In this document: positions 25,657 to 36,135 of the stretch, one piece after another | Numbering within the stretch: the first letter of the stretch is position 1 | Layout of the letters: each line of letters opens with the position of its first letter | Source of the DNA: Prevotella sp. 885 | Lineage (GTDB): Bacteria > Bacteroidota > Bacteroidia > Bacteroidales > Bacteroidaceae | Reading direction: 5' to 3' | Assembly (NCBI RefSeq): GCF_002265625.1 | Contig: NZ_NOVE01000003.1 | Coordinates: 124,001 to 188,000, forward strand | DNA length: 64,000 nucleotides | The notes under the pieces: generated by a model | What the model saw: only the letters and a program-made list of their open reading frames with translations | Told to the model about the DNA's origin: nothing | The model's database searches: none | Made by a program: the position numbers and the translations under genes

Positions 25657-27621
25657 TTAGGCATCCTGGCTCTGGAGGTTTTCCAGGTCTTCCGACAGCT
25701 GTGTCCAGATGAGTTCTTCCTCGTCCATGCGCTTCTTTATTTCGGTGTATTCCGTCACAAGCTTCATGTCTGAGGCACCTTCCGGAGTGCAGAGCTGTGC
25801 GTCCAGCTCTTTCAGGCGGTTTTCCATTGCCTCAATTCTCTCCTCCGACTCCTTCACGCTCTTCTCCGCCTTACGGATTTTCTTCTGCCATTCCTTGTGT
25901 TCGGCGTAGCTTTGCTTGGCAGGTTTGTCTTCCGTCTTGGCGTTGGCTGCCACGTCGTTGGCTGCGGATGTGGAAGTGGGGGAGGTGTTGTTATTGCCCA
26001 GCTGGTCCAGACTTTCTATGTTGTGCTGTCTCAGATAGTCATAAATGCCACCCAGATGTTCTCTTACCTTTCCGCCTCCGAACTCGTAAACCTTCGTCAC
26101 AAGTCCGTCAAGGAACTCACGGTCGTGGCTTACGATGATTGCTGTTCCGTCGAAAGCGTTTATTGCCTCCTTCAGCACTTCCTTTGAAGGTATGTCGAGG
26201 TGGTTGGTTGGCTCATCGAGAATAAGGAGATTCACAGGCTCAAGCAGCAGCTTTATCATAGCCAGTCGGCTGCGTTCGCCTCCGCTAAGCACCTTCACCT
26301 TCTTGTCAATGGCTTCTCCTCCGAACATAAACGAACCGAGTATGTTCTTTATTTTCAGTCGGATGTCGCCCTTCGCCACGTTGTCTATGGTCTCGAAAAC
26401 CGTCAGTTCGCCGTCAAGAAGTTGCGCTTGGTTCTGTGCAAAGTAGCCTATCTGCACGTTGTGACCAACCTTCAAGTTGCCCGTAAACGGAATCTCGTTC
26501 ATGATACACTTCACGAGAGTAGACTTTCCCTCGCCGTTCTTGCCCACGAAAGCCACCTTCTCGCCACGCTTGATGGTCAGCGTCACGTCAGAGAATACTG
26601 TGTGCTCGCCGTAGTCCTTGCGCACGTCCTCGCAGATAATGGGGTAGTCGCCAGAACGGAGGCAAGGCGGGAATTTGAGGCGCATGGCAGACGTGTCCAC
26701 CTCGTCTATCTCGATGGGCACAATCTTCTCCAGTTGCTTTATTCGGCTTTGCACCTGCACAGCCTTTGTCGGCTTATATCTGAAACGCTCTATGAAGTCC
26801 TTGATGTCAGCTATTTCTTTCTGCTGATTCTCGTAAGCTCTGATCTGCTGTTCGCGTCTTTCGTCGCGCAGCTTAATGTATTCGTCGTACTTCACCTTAT
26901 AGTCGTTCACTCTTCCGCAGGTTATTTCGATGGTGCGGTTGGTGACGTTGTTAATGAATGCGCGGTCGTGGCTGACGAGCACCACAGCCTTGGCGTTCTG
27001 CTGCAGAAATCTCTCCAACCATCCTATACTCTCAATGTCAAGGTGGTTGGTGGGCTCGTCGAGAAGCAGGATGTCGGGATGGCGGAGCAGAATCTTCGCC
27101 AGCTCTATACGCATACGCCATCCTCCGCTGAATTCGCTTGTAGGACGGTCAAAGTCGGTGCGCAGAAAACCGAGACCGGTAAGTGTACGTTCTATTTCAG
27201 CCTCATAATTGTCGCCTCCAAGCATCTGGTATCTGTCGTGTTCTGTAGTGAATTTCTCCACGAGCTTGGCGTATTCCTCGCTTTCGTAGTCGGTACGTTC
27301 GGCAAGCTCCTTGTTCAGCCTGTCAATCTTTTCCTTCATCTTCGTGTTGTCGGCAAACGCCTTGCGTGCCTCTTCCTTCACGGTGGTGTTGTCCTGAAGA
27401 ATCATCACCTGCGGAAGGTAGCCAATCGTTGTGTCCGAGGGAATTGCCACGTTTCCGCTTGTGGGGTGCTGCAGCCCACAGATTATCTTCAACATAGTTG
27501 ACTTGCCTGCGCCGTTTTTTCCTACAAGAGCTACCCTGTCGCGGTCGTTGACAACGAAGTTGACATCTTTAAAGAGAGGTTTAACACCAAATTCTACTGT
27601 CAGATTATCTATTGATATCAT
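25657..27621 (-). CDS. ABC-F family ATPase
   Basis: The 654-residue protein has two ATP-binding cassettes and no membrane segment, typical of ABC-F translation factors. Walker A motifs are GKNGAGKST near residue 34 and GKNGEGKST near 360; signatures are FSGGWRMR and LSGGERSR; Walker B motifs LLLDEPTNHLD occur in both halves. A charged linker near 240-300 and a C-terminal coiled coil (about 570-654) follow. Relatives act on the ribosomal E site (EttA, Uup) or protect against antibiotics; this one looks like the housekeeping Uup/YdiF type. Confidence 0.93.
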   Translation of the reverse strand: MISIDNLTVEFGVKPLFKDVNFVVNDRDRVALVGKNGAGKSTMLKIICGLQHPTSGNVAIPSDTTIGYLPQVMILQDNTTVKEEARKAFADNTKMKEKIDRLNKELAERTDYESEEYAKLVEKFTTEHDRYQMLGGDNYEAEIERTLTGLGFLRTDFDRPTSEFSGGWRMRIELAKILLRHPDILLLDEPTNHLDIESIGWLERFLQQNAKAVVLVSHDRAFINNVTNRTIEITCGRVNDYKVKYDEYIKLRDERREQQIRAYENQQKEIADIKDFIERFRYKPTKAVQVQSRIKQLEKIVPIEIDEVDTSAMRLKFPPCLRSGDYPIICEDVRKDYGEHTVFSDVTLTIKRGEKVAFVGKNGEGKSTLVKCIMNEIPFTGNLKVGHNVQIGYFAQNQAQLLDGELTVFETIDNVAKGDIRLKIKNILGSFMFGGEAIDKKVKVLSGGERSRLAMIKLLLEPVNLLILDEPTNHLDIPSKEVLKEAINAFDGTAIIVSHDREFLDGLVTKVYEFGGGKVREHLGGIYDYLRQHNIESLDQLGNNNTSPTSTSAANDVAANAKTEDKPAKQSYAEHKEWQKKIRKAEKSVKESEERIEAMENRLKELDAQLCTPEGASDMKLVTEYTEIKKRMDEEELIWTQLSEDLENLQSQDA

Positions 27622-27661
27622 GTGCTTTCTTAAAAGTTTCTATTATGTTTCCGTTTTGTTT

Positions 27662-28114
27662 TTATATAGGACATTCCGTGTCCACATACCAGTTTCCTGA
27701 CACCTTCTTCATCCTAAGCGTCTTCTTTATCTTTTCCTTGATGCTGCCGCGCTTTCCTATGGAGTCGCACACCAGGACGTTCTTGATGGTCATCTTCACG
27801 TCCGCAGTTGTTTCGTCGTCGTTAAGCTCCACGTCATCTATTTCGCATTCTGCGGTGTCCGTCTGAGCGTTTATTACGTCCACGTCTTCTTGCGTAATGT
27901 TAGTGGCTCTGAAGACAATCCACTTCTTGGCATTTTCCGTACACAGCGTTAATGACTGCTTGTACCTCAGATTGAAGTAGTTTTGTGCAAAAGTCAAAGC
28001 ACGCTCTTCTGCGGTGTTAGCATCCTTATCGCTGCACGAGAGCAATAATGAAACGAACAGCCCCATAAAGGCGAAAATGTACGCTGTTGTCTTCCTTGAT
28101 TTTATAATGTTCAT
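27662..28114 (-). CDS. Hypothetical lipoprotein, NTF2-like
   Basis: The 150-residue product has a lipobox (VSLLLSC, acylated cysteine at residue 27) and a mature part of about 120 residues resembling small NTF2-like or DUF4878-type domains: a helix AEERALTFAQNYFNLRY and strands ending in KVSGNWYVDTECP. The function is unknown. It precedes the ABC-F gene by 40 nt and has a -7 box at 28158-28165. Confidence 0.75.
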   Translation of the reverse strand: MNIIKSRKTTAYIFAFMGLFVSLLLSCSDKDANTAEERALTFAQNYFNLRYKQSLTLCTENAKKWIVFRATNITQEDVDVINAQTDTAECEIDDVELNDDETTADVKMTIKNVLVCDSIGKRGSIKEKIKKTLRMKKVSGNWYVDTECPI

Positions 28115-28157
28115 CTTGTTCTTCGGATTGTGTGAATCATATTTTTGTTAGCCAATA

Positions 28158-28165
28158 CAAAATTA
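28158..28165 (-). promoter_or_regulatory. -7 box for the lipoprotein-ABC-F pair
   Basis: On the minus strand TAATTTTG fits TAnnTTTG, 43 nt before the lipoprotein ATG. No clear -33 motif is present. Confidence 0.45.
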
Positions 28166-28236
28166 CGAAAAATATGCTACTATGAGAAGGAAAGCATGCT
28201 ATTATTCCTTGACGTGAGTGGATTTGCTATTTATAA

Positions 28237-28268
28237 TTTGGTCTTTTGCAGCGTTTTTAATACTTTTG
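28237..28268 (+). promoter_or_regulatory. Promoter for the MBL-fold hydrolase gene
   Basis: TTTG (28237-28240), a 20-nt spacer and TACTTTTG (28261-28268) lie 35 nt before the ATG at 28304. Confidence 0.75.
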
Positions 28269-28303
28269 CATTCCTATTTCCGAAAATTACAAGTATTATA
28301 TAA

Positions 28304-29110
28304 ATGTTAGATTTTATATCTTTTGGGAGTGGTAGCAGCGGCAACTGCTATTACCTCTTTACAGAAACCGACGGATTGCTTATTGACATTGGTGTCGGTA
28401 TAAGGTCGCTAAGGAAGAGTTTTCATGATTATGGACTCGACTTCTTCAGCGGTTTCAAGAACATTCTTATCACTCACGACCATGCTGACCACATCAAGTC
28501 TGTCGGTTCTTTAAGCAAGAAGCTCGACATTCCTGTATGGACCACGGCTGCCGTGCATGGAGGAATCGACAAGAATTATAGTGTGAAGTGTAAGTTGATG
28601 AAGCACAATCGTAAGATTATAGAGAAGAACGTTCCTTTCAATGTGGGCGAGTTCCACGTAACGCCGTTCGCCGTTCCGCATGACAGCACGGACAATGTGG
28701 GCTACGAGATTAGTTGTCAGGGCGTTGTCTTCACCATTCTTACTGACGTCGGTCATGTTACTGAGGAGATGAAGGCTTTGATAAGACGCACCAATTATCT
28801 TGTTGTCGAGGCAAATTACGATTCGCACATGCTTGCCAACGGTCCTTATCCCGTTCATCTTCAGGAACGTATAAGATGCGGAACAGGTCATCTTAGCAAC
28901 ACACAATGCGCTCAACTCCTGACGGAAAACTACACGGAGAACTTGCGCCATGTGTGGCTTTGCCATCTTAGCCACGAAAACAACAAGCCCGAAATAGCCC
29001 ATGCGTGCGTTGTTGATACGATGAAAAGCGCAGGCATAGAGGTGGGGGTTAAGGTGGACGTAGAGCCGTTGAGACGAAAATTGCCAACGGGTGTGTTTCA
29101 TCTTGTCTAA
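28304..29110 (+). CDS. Metallo-beta-lactamase fold hydrolase, YycJ/WalJ-like
   Basis: The 268-residue protein begins FGSGSSGNCYYL, typical of the YycJ/WalJ branch, and has the metal motif THDHADH near residue 59, a second-shell VPHDS histidine near 126 and DVGHV near 148. These enzymes are single- or two-metal hydrolases thought to act as exonucleases or in cell-wall coordination; the substrate here is unknown. It stands alone between a promoter at 28237-28268 and the terminator at 29117-29156. Confidence 0.9.
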   Translation: MLDFISFGSGSSGNCYYLFTETDGLLIDIGVGIRSLRKSFHDYGLDFFSGFKNILITHDHADHIKSVGSLSKKLDIPVWTTAAVHGGIDKNYSVKCKLMKHNRKIIEKNVPFNVGEFHVTPFAVPHDSTDNVGYEISCQGVVFTILTDVGHVTEEMKALIRRTNYLVVEANYDSHMLANGPYPVHLQERIRCGTGHLSNTQCAQLLTENYTENLRHVWLCHLSHENNKPEIAHACVVDTMKSAGIEVGVKVDVEPLRRKLPTGVFHLV

Positions 29111-29116
29111 AACTTA

Positions 29117-29156
29117 AGAGGGTGTGTAAAAACAAGCAGTTTTTTACACACCCTCT
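29117..29156. terminator. Bidirectional terminator, MBL gene / uvrA
   Basis: AGAGGGTGTGTAAAAA (29117-29132) pairs with 29141-29156 over 16 bp and has T-rich sequence at both outer sides. It serves the plus-strand hydrolase gene and the minus-strand rho-uvrA operon. Confidence 0.92.
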
Positions 29157-29168
29157 ATTTCGTTATTA

Positions 29169-31991
29169 TTATATTGTTTCTTCAAGCTTTTCCTTCAGAT
29201 ACTTGCCGGTTATGCTCTTTTCGCATCCTGCAATTTCCTCAGGTGTTCCGCAGCAAACGATGTTGCCACCCTTGTCGCCACCATCCGGTCCGAGGTCGAT
29301 GACGTAATCGCCGCATTTTATCACGTCCATGTTGTGTTCAATCACCACGATGGTGTGACCCTTCTCTATCAGCGAGTTGAACGATTCCATCAACTTGTGG
29401 ATGTCGTGGAAGTGAAGTCCGGTTGTCGGCTCGTCGAAGATGAAGAGCGTTGGGGCTTGCTTCTCCTGACCGATGAAGTAGGCGAGCTTCACACGTTGGT
29501 TTTCTCCTCCTGATAGGGTGGACGAGCTTTGTCCCAGCTTCACATATCCCAGACCTACAGCCTCAAGTGGTTTCAGACGTGAGGCAATCAGGTCCTGCCC
29601 GTGTTCCGTGAAGAATGCTATGGCTTCCGTTACGGTCATGTTCAGCACGTCGTTGATGTTCTTGCCGTGGAAGCATACGTCCAGAATGTCCTTCTTGAAT
29701 CGCTTGCCATGACAGCAGTCGCATTCGAGCACCAAGTCTGCCATGAACTGCATTTCCACGGTAATCACTCCGGCTCCCTTACATTCCTCGCATCGTCCTC
29801 CTTCCGTGTTGAATGAGAAATACTGCGCCGTAAATCCTTCCTGCTTGGCAAGAGGCTGGTCAGCGAAGAGTTGTCTGATGGCGTCGTAAGCCTTTATGTA
29901 TGTGGCAGGGTTAGAGCGTGTGCTCTTGCCGATGGGGTTCTGGTCTACGAACTCCACGTGCTTCACCTGCTGCCAGTCGCCTCCTAAGGCAGAATATTCT
30001 CCCGGTGGGTCTGCCACCTCGTTAAGGTGTCTCTTCAGAGCCGGATACAGAATGCCCTTGATTAGTGACGACTTGCCCGAACCGCTCACGCCAGTAACGA
30101 CAGTCAGCACGTTCAGCGGAATCTTCACGTCTATTCCTCGAAGGTTGTTCATTCTCGCTCCCTTCACCTCAATGGCAAGGTTCCATTGGCGGCGTGACGA
30201 AGGCGTGGCTATGCGTTCCGTTCCGTTTAGGAATCTGACGGTATGGCTTAGGGTTTCCTTGCCCTTCATCTTTTCCACGTCGTCCAGACTTCCTTCGAAG
30301 ACTATCTCGCCACCCTCGCTTCCTGCTTCCGGACCAACGTCAATGAGGTGGTCGGCTGCTCGCATAATCTCTTCGTCGTGTTCCACCACAATCACCGTAT
30401 TGTGAAGCTGCTGCAACTCGCGCAATACGTGAATCAGACGGTCCGTGTCTCTGCTGTGCAGACCGATGCTTGGCTCGTCCAGAATGTAGAGCGATCCGAC
30501 AAGCGAACTGCCGAGTGAGGTGGTAAGGTTGATGCGCTGGCTCTCGCCGCCACTCAGAGTGTTCGAGGCTCGGTTGAGCGTTAGGTATCCGAGTCCCACG
30601 TCCAGCAGGAACTGCAGTCTGCTACGTATTTCTGCCAAGAGACGTTTGGCTATCTTGGCTTCGTTCTCGCTGATCTGCAGATTGTCAAACCACACCTTAA
30701 GGTTAGTGACAGGCATTTCCACAAGGTCAACGATGCTCATTCCGCCTATCTTCACCCATGTGGCCTCTTTCTTCAGACGTGTGCCGTGGCAAACCGGGCA
30801 AATTGTCTTGCCTCTGTATCTGCTCAGCATCACGCGATACTGAATCTTATACTGGTTCTCCTTCACCATATTGAAGAACGAGTCGATGCAGACGCGGTCT
30901 CTTTTCTCCTTTCCCTTTTCGGAAGGCAGACCGTGCCACAGCATGTCCTTCTGTTGGCGGGTGAGATTATAGTAAGGCTCGAAAATGGGAAACTTGTCAT
31001 TGGCGGCCTGTCGGCAGAACACTTCCTTCCACACTCCCATCTTCTCTCCGTGCCAGCATTGCACGCAGCCGTCATAGACGCTCAGCGAAGTGTTGGGGAT
31101 GACCAGCTTCTCGTCTATTCCCATTATCTTTCCGAAGCCCTCACATTCAGGGCAGGCACCAGCCGGCGAGTTGAATGCGAACATGTTCTCGTTGGGTTGC
31201 TCGAAGCTTATTCCGTCTGCTTCGTAGGCTGTGGAGAAGTCGTAGGTGATCTTGGAAGGGAAGAATATCAGGCGGCACGTGCCGTTGCCTTCATAGAAAG
31301 CCGTCTCGGTGGAGTCGGCGAGTCGTGAGATATTTGCCTTCGAACCTCCTGCCGCCATACGGTCTATAAGAATGTATATTTCGTCCGGCTTGGCGTTTTC
31401 CACGGCTTCCTTGTCCGTGAGGAAATCGTCAATCCTTACGAAGTCATTCTTATACCAGATGCGGGAGTAGCCCTGTTGGTTCTCTATGCTCAGTTGCTTT
31501 TCGAGGGCTCTTCCCTCAGGCAGCTGCAGCGGGGCGAGGATGGCAAACTTGGTGCCCTCAGAGAAGTTGCTTACACACTCTATGATGTCCTCATTGGTGT
31601 GCACTTTCACCTCTTCTCCGCTTATGGGCGAATAAGTGTGGCCTATTCTTGCGAACAGGAGTTTTAGGTACTCGTAGATTTCGGTGCTTGTGCCTACCGT
31701 ACTTCTCGGGTTGCGTGAGATTACTTTCTGTTCGATGGCGATAGCAGGGGGCAGACCCTTTATTGTGTCGCATTCCGGCTTGCTCATGCGTCCCAAGTAC
31801 TGTCTGGCGTAAGAAGACAGCGATTCTACATAACGACGCTGGCCTTCGGCATACAAGGTGTCGAAAGCCAGCGAGGATTTACCGGAGCCAGAGACTCCGG
31901 TTATTACGATGAATTTATCTCTTGGTATGTTAAGGCTCACATTCTTCAGGTTGTTGACACGTGCGCCTTTTACCTCAATGAATTGTCCCAT
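29169..31991 (-). CDS. uvrA: Excinuclease ABC subunit A
   Basis: The 940-residue protein is the damage-recognition ATPase of nucleotide excision repair. It shows the N-terminal Walker [13 protein letters not shown] near residue 32, zinc modules CPECEG near 285, CPVCHG near 400 and CEECKG/CDCCHG near 745, the signatures LSGGESQR and LSGGENQR, and Walker [11 protein letters not shown]. Length is normal. It starts one base after the rho stop codon, so rho and uvrA form one transcription unit. Confidence 0.97.
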   Translation of the reverse strand: MGQFIEVKGARVNNLKNVSLNIPRDKFIVITGVSGSGKSSLAFDTLYAEGQRRYVESLSSYARQYLGRMSKPECDTIKGLPPAIAIEQKVISRNPRSTVGTSTEIYEYLKLLFARIGHTYSPISGEEVKVHTNEDIIECVSNFSEGTKFAILAPLQLPEGRALEKQLSIENQQGYSRIWYKNDFVRIDDFLTDKEAVENAKPDEIYILIDRMAAGGSKANISRLADSTETAFYEGNGTCRLIFFPSKITYDFSTAYEADGISFEQPNENMFAFNSPAGACPECEGFGKIMGIDEKLVIPNTSLSVYDGCVQCWHGEKMGVWKEVFCRQAANDKFPIFEPYYNLTRQQKDMLWHGLPSEKGKEKRDRVCIDSFFNMVKENQYKIQYRVMLSRYRGKTICPVCHGTRLKKEATWVKIGGMSIVDLVEMPVTNLKVWFDNLQISENEAKIAKRLLAEIRSRLQFLLDVGLGYLTLNRASNTLSGGESQRINLTTSLGSSLVGSLYILDEPSIGLHSRDTDRLIHVLRELQQLHNTVIVVEHDEEIMRAADHLIDVGPEAGSEGGEIVFEGSLDDVEKMKGKETLSHTVRFLNGTERIATPSSRRQWNLAIEVKGARMNNLRGIDVKIPLNVLTVVTGVSGSGKSSLIKGILYPALKRHLNEVADPPGEYSALGGDWQQVKHVEFVDQNPIGKSTRSNPATYIKAYDAIRQLFADQPLAKQEGFTAQYFSFNTEGGRCEECKGAGVITVEMQFMADLVLECDCCHGKRFKKDILDVCFHGKNINDVLNMTVTEAIAFFTEHGQDLIASRLKPLEAVGLGYVKLGQSSSTLSGGENQRVKLAYFIGQEKQAPTLFIFDEPTTGLHFHDIHKLMESFNSLIEKGHTIVVIEHNMDVIKCGDYVIDLGPDGGDKGGNIVCCGTPEEIAGCEKSITGKYLKEKLEETI

Positions 31992-31992
31992 T

Positions 31993-33981
31993 TTAATCGT
32001 TCATAGACAGAAGGAACTCGTCATTATCGCGAGTCTTGCTCATGCGGTCATGGATGGAGTTCATGGCTTCTATCGGGTTCATGTCTGAAATAAACTTACG
32101 AAGAATCCACATACGGTCAAGTGTGGTCTTGTCCTGGAGCAGGTCGTCGCGTCGTGTGCTTGAAGCCACGAGGTTGACAGCCGGGAAGATGCGCTTGTTA
32201 GAGAGCGAGCGGTCGAGCTGGAGTTCCATGTTGCCGGTTCCCTTGAATTCCTCGAAGATCACCTCGTCCATCTTCGAGCCTGTGTCGATAAGGGCTGTTG
32301 CGATGATGGTGAGCGAACCGCCTCCTTCGATGTTTCGTGCTGCACCGAAGAAGCGCTTGGGCTTCTGGAGGGCATTGGCGTCCACACCACCCGTGAGCAC
32401 CTTGCCTGATGCCGGCGACACGGTGTTGTAGGCACGTGCCAGACGTGTGATTGAGTCGAGGAAGATAACGACATCGTGTCCGCATTCCACCATTCGCTTC
32501 GCCTTCTCCAGTACTATTCCTGCTATCTTGACATGGCGTTCTGCCGGCTCGTCAAACGTGGAGGCGATTACCTCCGCATTTACGGTTCTTGCCATGTCCG
32601 TCACCTCCTCAGGGCGCTCGTCAATGAGGAGCATCATGAGGTAAGCCTCAGGGTGGTTGGCAGCGATGGCGTTGGCGATGTCCTTCATGAGGATGGTCTT
32701 ACCGGTCTTGGGCTGTGCCACGATGAGTGCTCTCTGACCCTTGCCGATCGGCGAGAAGAGGTCAACGATGCGTGTTGAGAGATTTGTCGTGGCTCTGTCG
32801 CCGCACAGCGAGAATTTCTCGTCAGGGAAGAGTGGGGTGAGGTGCTCGAAGGCAATACGGTCGCGCACTTCGTTCGGCTCGCGTCCGTTAATCATCTCAA
32901 TGCTTGTCAGCGGGAAGTATTTCTCTCCGTCATGCGGCGGACGTACGCGGCATTGCACCACGTCACCGGTCTTCAGACCGTAGTTCTTGATTTGCTGTGT
33001 CGATACGTAAACGTCGTCCGGAGAAGAGAGATAGTTATAGTCGCTCGAACGGAGGAAGCCATAACCGTCTGGCATTACTTCCAGCACGCCGTTGGCAGAA
33101 ATGATGTCTGTGAAGTCGAACTGCGGAACAGCAGGAGCTGTGGTCTGCGTCTGCATCATTACGGGCTGGTCTGCTGGCATCGAAGATGTCACGTTGTCAA
33201 ACATGTCGTACGTCGGTACGGCTCCCTGGTCTTCTATCGGCAGGTCCACTACGGTGATGAAGTCTGTGCCGTCGCCCGGGTCGCCTTCCCAAATTCCGTT
33301 TGCGATGGCGTCACGCTGGTCTTCCGCGTTTTCGTTGTGTGCGTTTATCTTTGCCTGAAGCTGCGCAAGGAGCTGCTCGTGCTGTTCGTCATTCTCTGTG
33401 TTTGCTGCGTGCATGTTGGCTTCAGGAATGAAGTCTGCTGGTGTTTCTGCGGGTGCTGTTGTCTGTTCTTCAGCCTCGTCTGTGCTTGTGCTGTCCATTT
33501 CGTTTGCAATTGTTGTGTCTTCTGTTGCTTCAGGCGCGTTTTCTTTCAGCCTTCTCGACTCCTCTATTGCAGAAAGCAGTTCAAGTTCTCTTTTCGACTT
33601 TCTTCCTCTATGCTTCGGAATTGCCATCAACTGTTCTTCAAGCGAAAGTTCGTTTGTGTTGTCGGTCGTGTCTGTGTTTTCCTTGAACAATGTGGTCTGG
33701 GGGGCGTCCTCTTCGTTAGTCCTGTTTTTCTTTAAGTCAAAGTTTTCGCCTTCCTTTCCGTTGACTGTATATACGCGGTCTGTGTCTTTCTTAACTATTC
33801 TTGTTCGACGACGTTTAGGACCAAGAGGATTCTTGCTTCCTTCTATATCTGCCTGCTTGTCAAGAATTGCATATATCAGGTCTTGGGCACCGGTTTCGTC
33901 ATTGAAATCAATGCCTGCTTCGCGAGCAATGTCTTGCAACTCAGCAATATTTTTAGCTGATAATTCGTCTATGCTATACAT
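31993..33981 (-). CDS. rho: Transcription termination factor Rho with disordered insertion
   Basis: The 662-residue protein has the Rho N-terminal helical domain (residues 1-40), a long acidic, Gln/Thr/Pro-rich insertion (about 60-290), the RNA-binding cold-shock domain ([14 protein letters not shown] near 308) and the hexameric ATPase with Walker A AQPKTGKT near residue 425. Such insertions are typical of Bacteroidetes Rho; in B. thetaiotaomicron the disordered region drives phase separation. The insertion makes it about 240 residues longer than E. coli Rho. It is co-transcribed with uvrA. Confidence 0.97.
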   Translation of the reverse strand: MYSIDELSAKNIAELQDIAREAGIDFNDETGAQDLIYAILDKQADIEGSKNPLGPKRRRTRIVKKDTDRVYTVNGKEGENFDLKKNRTNEEDAPQTTLFKENTDTTDNTNELSLEEQLMAIPKHRGRKSKRELELLSAIEESRRLKENAPEATEDTTIANEMDSTSTDEAEEQTTAPAETPADFIPEANMHAANTENDEQHEQLLAQLQAKINAHNENAEDQRDAIANGIWEGDPGDGTDFITVVDLPIEDQGAVPTYDMFDNVTSSMPADQPVMMQTQTTAPAVPQFDFTDIISANGVLEVMPDGYGFLRSSDYNYLSSPDDVYVSTQQIKNYGLKTGDVVQCRVRPPHDGEKYFPLTSIEMINGREPNEVRDRIAFEHLTPLFPDEKFSLCGDRATTNLSTRIVDLFSPIGKGQRALIVAQPKTGKTILMKDIANAIAANHPEAYLMMLLIDERPEEVTDMARTVNAEVIASTFDEPAERHVKIAGIVLEKAKRMVECGHDVVIFLDSITRLARAYNTVSPASGKVLTGGVDANALQKPKRFFGAARNIEGGGSLTIIATALIDTGSKMDEVIFEEFKGTGNMELQLDRSLSNKRIFPAVNLVASSTRRDDLLQDKTTLDRMWILRKFISDMNPIEAMNSIHDRMSKTRDNDEFLLSMND

Positions 33982-34067
33982 GAAGATTAAAAAAATATAT
34001 AGTGAAAAAATAACGTTTCAGGAACGAAACGCTTATGTGTTTTTATTGTTATTCAATAATTATGCTA

Positions 34068-34075
34068 CAAAGGTA
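34068..34075 (-). promoter_or_regulatory. -7 box for rho-uvrA
   Basis: On the minus strand TACCTTTG fits TAnnTTTG and gives a leader of about 80 nt before the rho ATG at 33981. The -33 region is weak. Confidence 0.5.
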
Positions 34076-34147
34076 ATAATAATTATCCGAAACTAACGGT
34101 TTTGGATGTAATAATTCTTACGATTAACTCATGTTAACATAAAACAA

Positions 34148-34185
34148 AAAAGGCAATCCCGGATGTTTGTTCCAAGATTGCCTTT
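34148..34185 (-). terminator. Terminator after rpsA
   Basis: On the minus strand AAAAGGCAATC and GATTGCCTTTT pair around a 17-nt loop and are followed by a T-rich run. It separates rpsA from rho. Confidence 0.85.
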
Positions 34186-34216
34186 TATTTTATTTATCTG
34201 TGATCAGGGGTTGTGA

Positions 34217-35986
34217 TTACTCGCCCTTCTCCATCTTAGCCTTCAATTCAGCGAGAGCGTCGATGTCACCGAGTGTGGTGCTTGCTGCTACGTTGTTGAT
34301 TGCAGGAGCTGACTCCTTCTTGGCTGTGTGCTTGCGAACCGGCTTAACATCGTCCTTGCCAGCCTCGAATGTGCGGCTGTGTGAGAGGATGATGCGCTTT
34401 GTCTCCTTAACGAACTCGATTACCTTGAACTCGAGCTCCTCGCCGAGCTGAGCCTGTGTGCCGTCTTCCTTAACAAGGTGCTTCGGTGTTGCGAAGCCCT
34501 CGCCACCCTCGTTGAGAGTGATGACAGCGCCCTTGTCCATCATCTCGGTGATCTTACCTGTGTGAACAGAACCCGGAGTGTAGAGCTCCTCGTACTTGTC
34601 CCAAGGATTCTCCTCGAGCTGCTTGTGACCGAGGCTGAGACGACGGTTCTCCTTGTCGATTTCGAGGACAACAACGTCGATGCTTGCGCCTACCTGTGTG
34701 AACTCTGAAGGATGCTTTACCTTCTTTGTCCAAGAGAGGTCAGAGATGTGGATGAGGCCGTCTACGCCTTCCTCGAGCTCTACGAAGATGCCGAAGTTGG
34801 TGAAGTTGCGAACCTTTGCTGTGTGCTTGCTGCCTACAGGGTACTTAACCTCGATAGCCTCCCACGGATCTTCCTTAAGCTGCTTGATGCCGAGAGACAT
34901 CTTGCGCTCTGCACGGTCGAGTGTGAGGATAACTGCCTCTACCTCGTCGCCTACGTGGAGGAACTCCTGTGCTGAACGGAGGTGCTGGCTCCAGCTCATC
35001 TCTGAAACGTGGATCAGACCCTCAACGCCCGGAGCGATCTCTACGAATGCACCGTAATCAGCGATAACGACTACCTTACCCTTAACGTGGTCGCCTACCT
35101 TGAGGTTCTCGTCGAGAGCGTCCCAAGGATGCGGAGTGAGCTGCTTCAGACCGAGAGCGATGCGCTTCTTCTCGTCATCAAAGTCGAGAATTACGACGTT
35201 GATCTTCTGGTCGAGTGCTACAACCTCGTGCGGATCGCTTACGCGACCCCAAGAGAGGTCTGTGATGTGGATGAGTCCGTCAACACCACCGAGGTCAACG
35301 AATACGCCGTATGATGTGATGTTCTTAACGGTACCCTCAAGAATCTGACCCTTCTCGAGCTTGCTGATGATCTCCTTCTTCTGAGCCTCGAGCTCAGCCT
35401 CGATAAGAGCCTTGTGTGAAACTACTACGTTGCGGAACTCCTGGTTGATCTTCACAACCTTGAACTCCATTGTCTTGCCGACGAATACGTCGTAGTCGCG
35501 TATAGGATGAACGTCGATCTGGCTTCCCGGGAGGAATGCCTCAATGCCGAATACGTCAACAATCATGCCACCCTTAGTGCGGCACTTGATGTAACCCTGG
35601 ATGATCTCCTCGTTCTCGAGGGCTGCGTTAACGCGCTCCCAGCTCTTGCTGAGACGTGCCTTCTTGTGAGAGAGTACGAGCTGACCCTTCTTGTCCTCCT
35701 GGTTCTCAACGTAAACTTCTACCTTGTCGCCTACCTTGAGCTCAGGGTTGTAACGGAACTCAGAAGCGGGGATGATACCGTCGCTCTTGTAACCGATGTT
35801 AACGATTACTTCCTTCTTGTCTACAGAAATTACGGTACCCTCTACCACCTGGTGCTCTGATACCTTGTTGAGTGTTTCGTCGTAAGCCTGCTCGAGCTCC
35901 TGCTTGCTTACGTTTGAGCTACTGCCGTTTTCAAACTCGTCCCAATTGAAGTCTGCCAATGGCTGTACGTTCTTTAAATCTGACAT
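34217..35986 (-). CDS. rpsA: 30S ribosomal protein S1
   Basis: The 589-residue protein consists of repeated S1 RNA-binding domains; at least five are visible, for example EGTVKNITSYGVFVDLGGVDG near residue 216 and two further copies ending GLIHVSEMSW and GLIHISDLSW. It helps bind mRNA to the ribosome, which matters in Bacteroidetes where Shine-Dalgarno pairing is rarely used. The C-terminal tail is charged and low in complexity. It has its own promoter (36051-36058) and terminator. Confidence 0.95.
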   Translation of the reverse strand: MSDLKNVQPLADFNWDEFENGSSSNVSKQELEQAYDETLNKVSEHQVVEGTVISVDKKEVIVNIGYKSDGIIPASEFRYNPELKVGDKVEVYVENQEDKKGQLVLSHKKARLSKSWERVNAALENEEIIQGYIKCRTKGGMIVDVFGIEAFLPGSQIDVHPIRDYDVFVGKTMEFKVVKINQEFRNVVVSHKALIEAELEAQKKEIISKLEKGQILEGTVKNITSYGVFVDLGGVDGLIHITDLSWGRVSDPHEVVALDQKINVVILDFDDEKKRIALGLKQLTPHPWDALDENLKVGDHVKGKVVVIADYGAFVEIAPGVEGLIHVSEMSWSQHLRSAQEFLHVGDEVEAVILTLDRAERKMSLGIKQLKEDPWEAIEVKYPVGSKHTAKVRNFTNFGIFVELEEGVDGLIHISDLSWTKKVKHPSEFTQVGASIDVVVLEIDKENRRLSLGHKQLEENPWDKYEELYTPGSVHTGKITEMMDKGAVITLNEGGEGFATPKHLVKEDGTQAQLGEELEFKVIEFVKETKRIILSHSRTFEAGKDDVKPVRKHTAKKESAPAINNVAASTTLGDIDALAELKAKMEKGE

Positions 35987-36050
35987 AAAAATGAATTAAT
36001 AAAAATGAAATTAATAAAGTTAGACTTTATGTGAATTAATAATCGAGTTG

Positions 36051-36058
36051 CAAAGTTA
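36051..36058 (-). promoter_or_regulatory. -7 box for rpsA
   Basis: On the minus strand TAACTTTG fits TAnnTTTG, with a predicted 5' leader of about 60 nt. A good -33 element is not visible. Confidence 0.5.
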
Positions 36059-36135
36059 AACATTTTTCTCTACACCTCTTTTATTTATATATGACTTTCT
36101 CTATGTGTTAAACAAAATTTAACGCATATTAACCC

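Noticed and set aside
26200..27501. 433-residue open frame antisense to the ABC-F gene
   Set aside because: The opposite strand encodes complete Walker and signature motifs; this frame has none.
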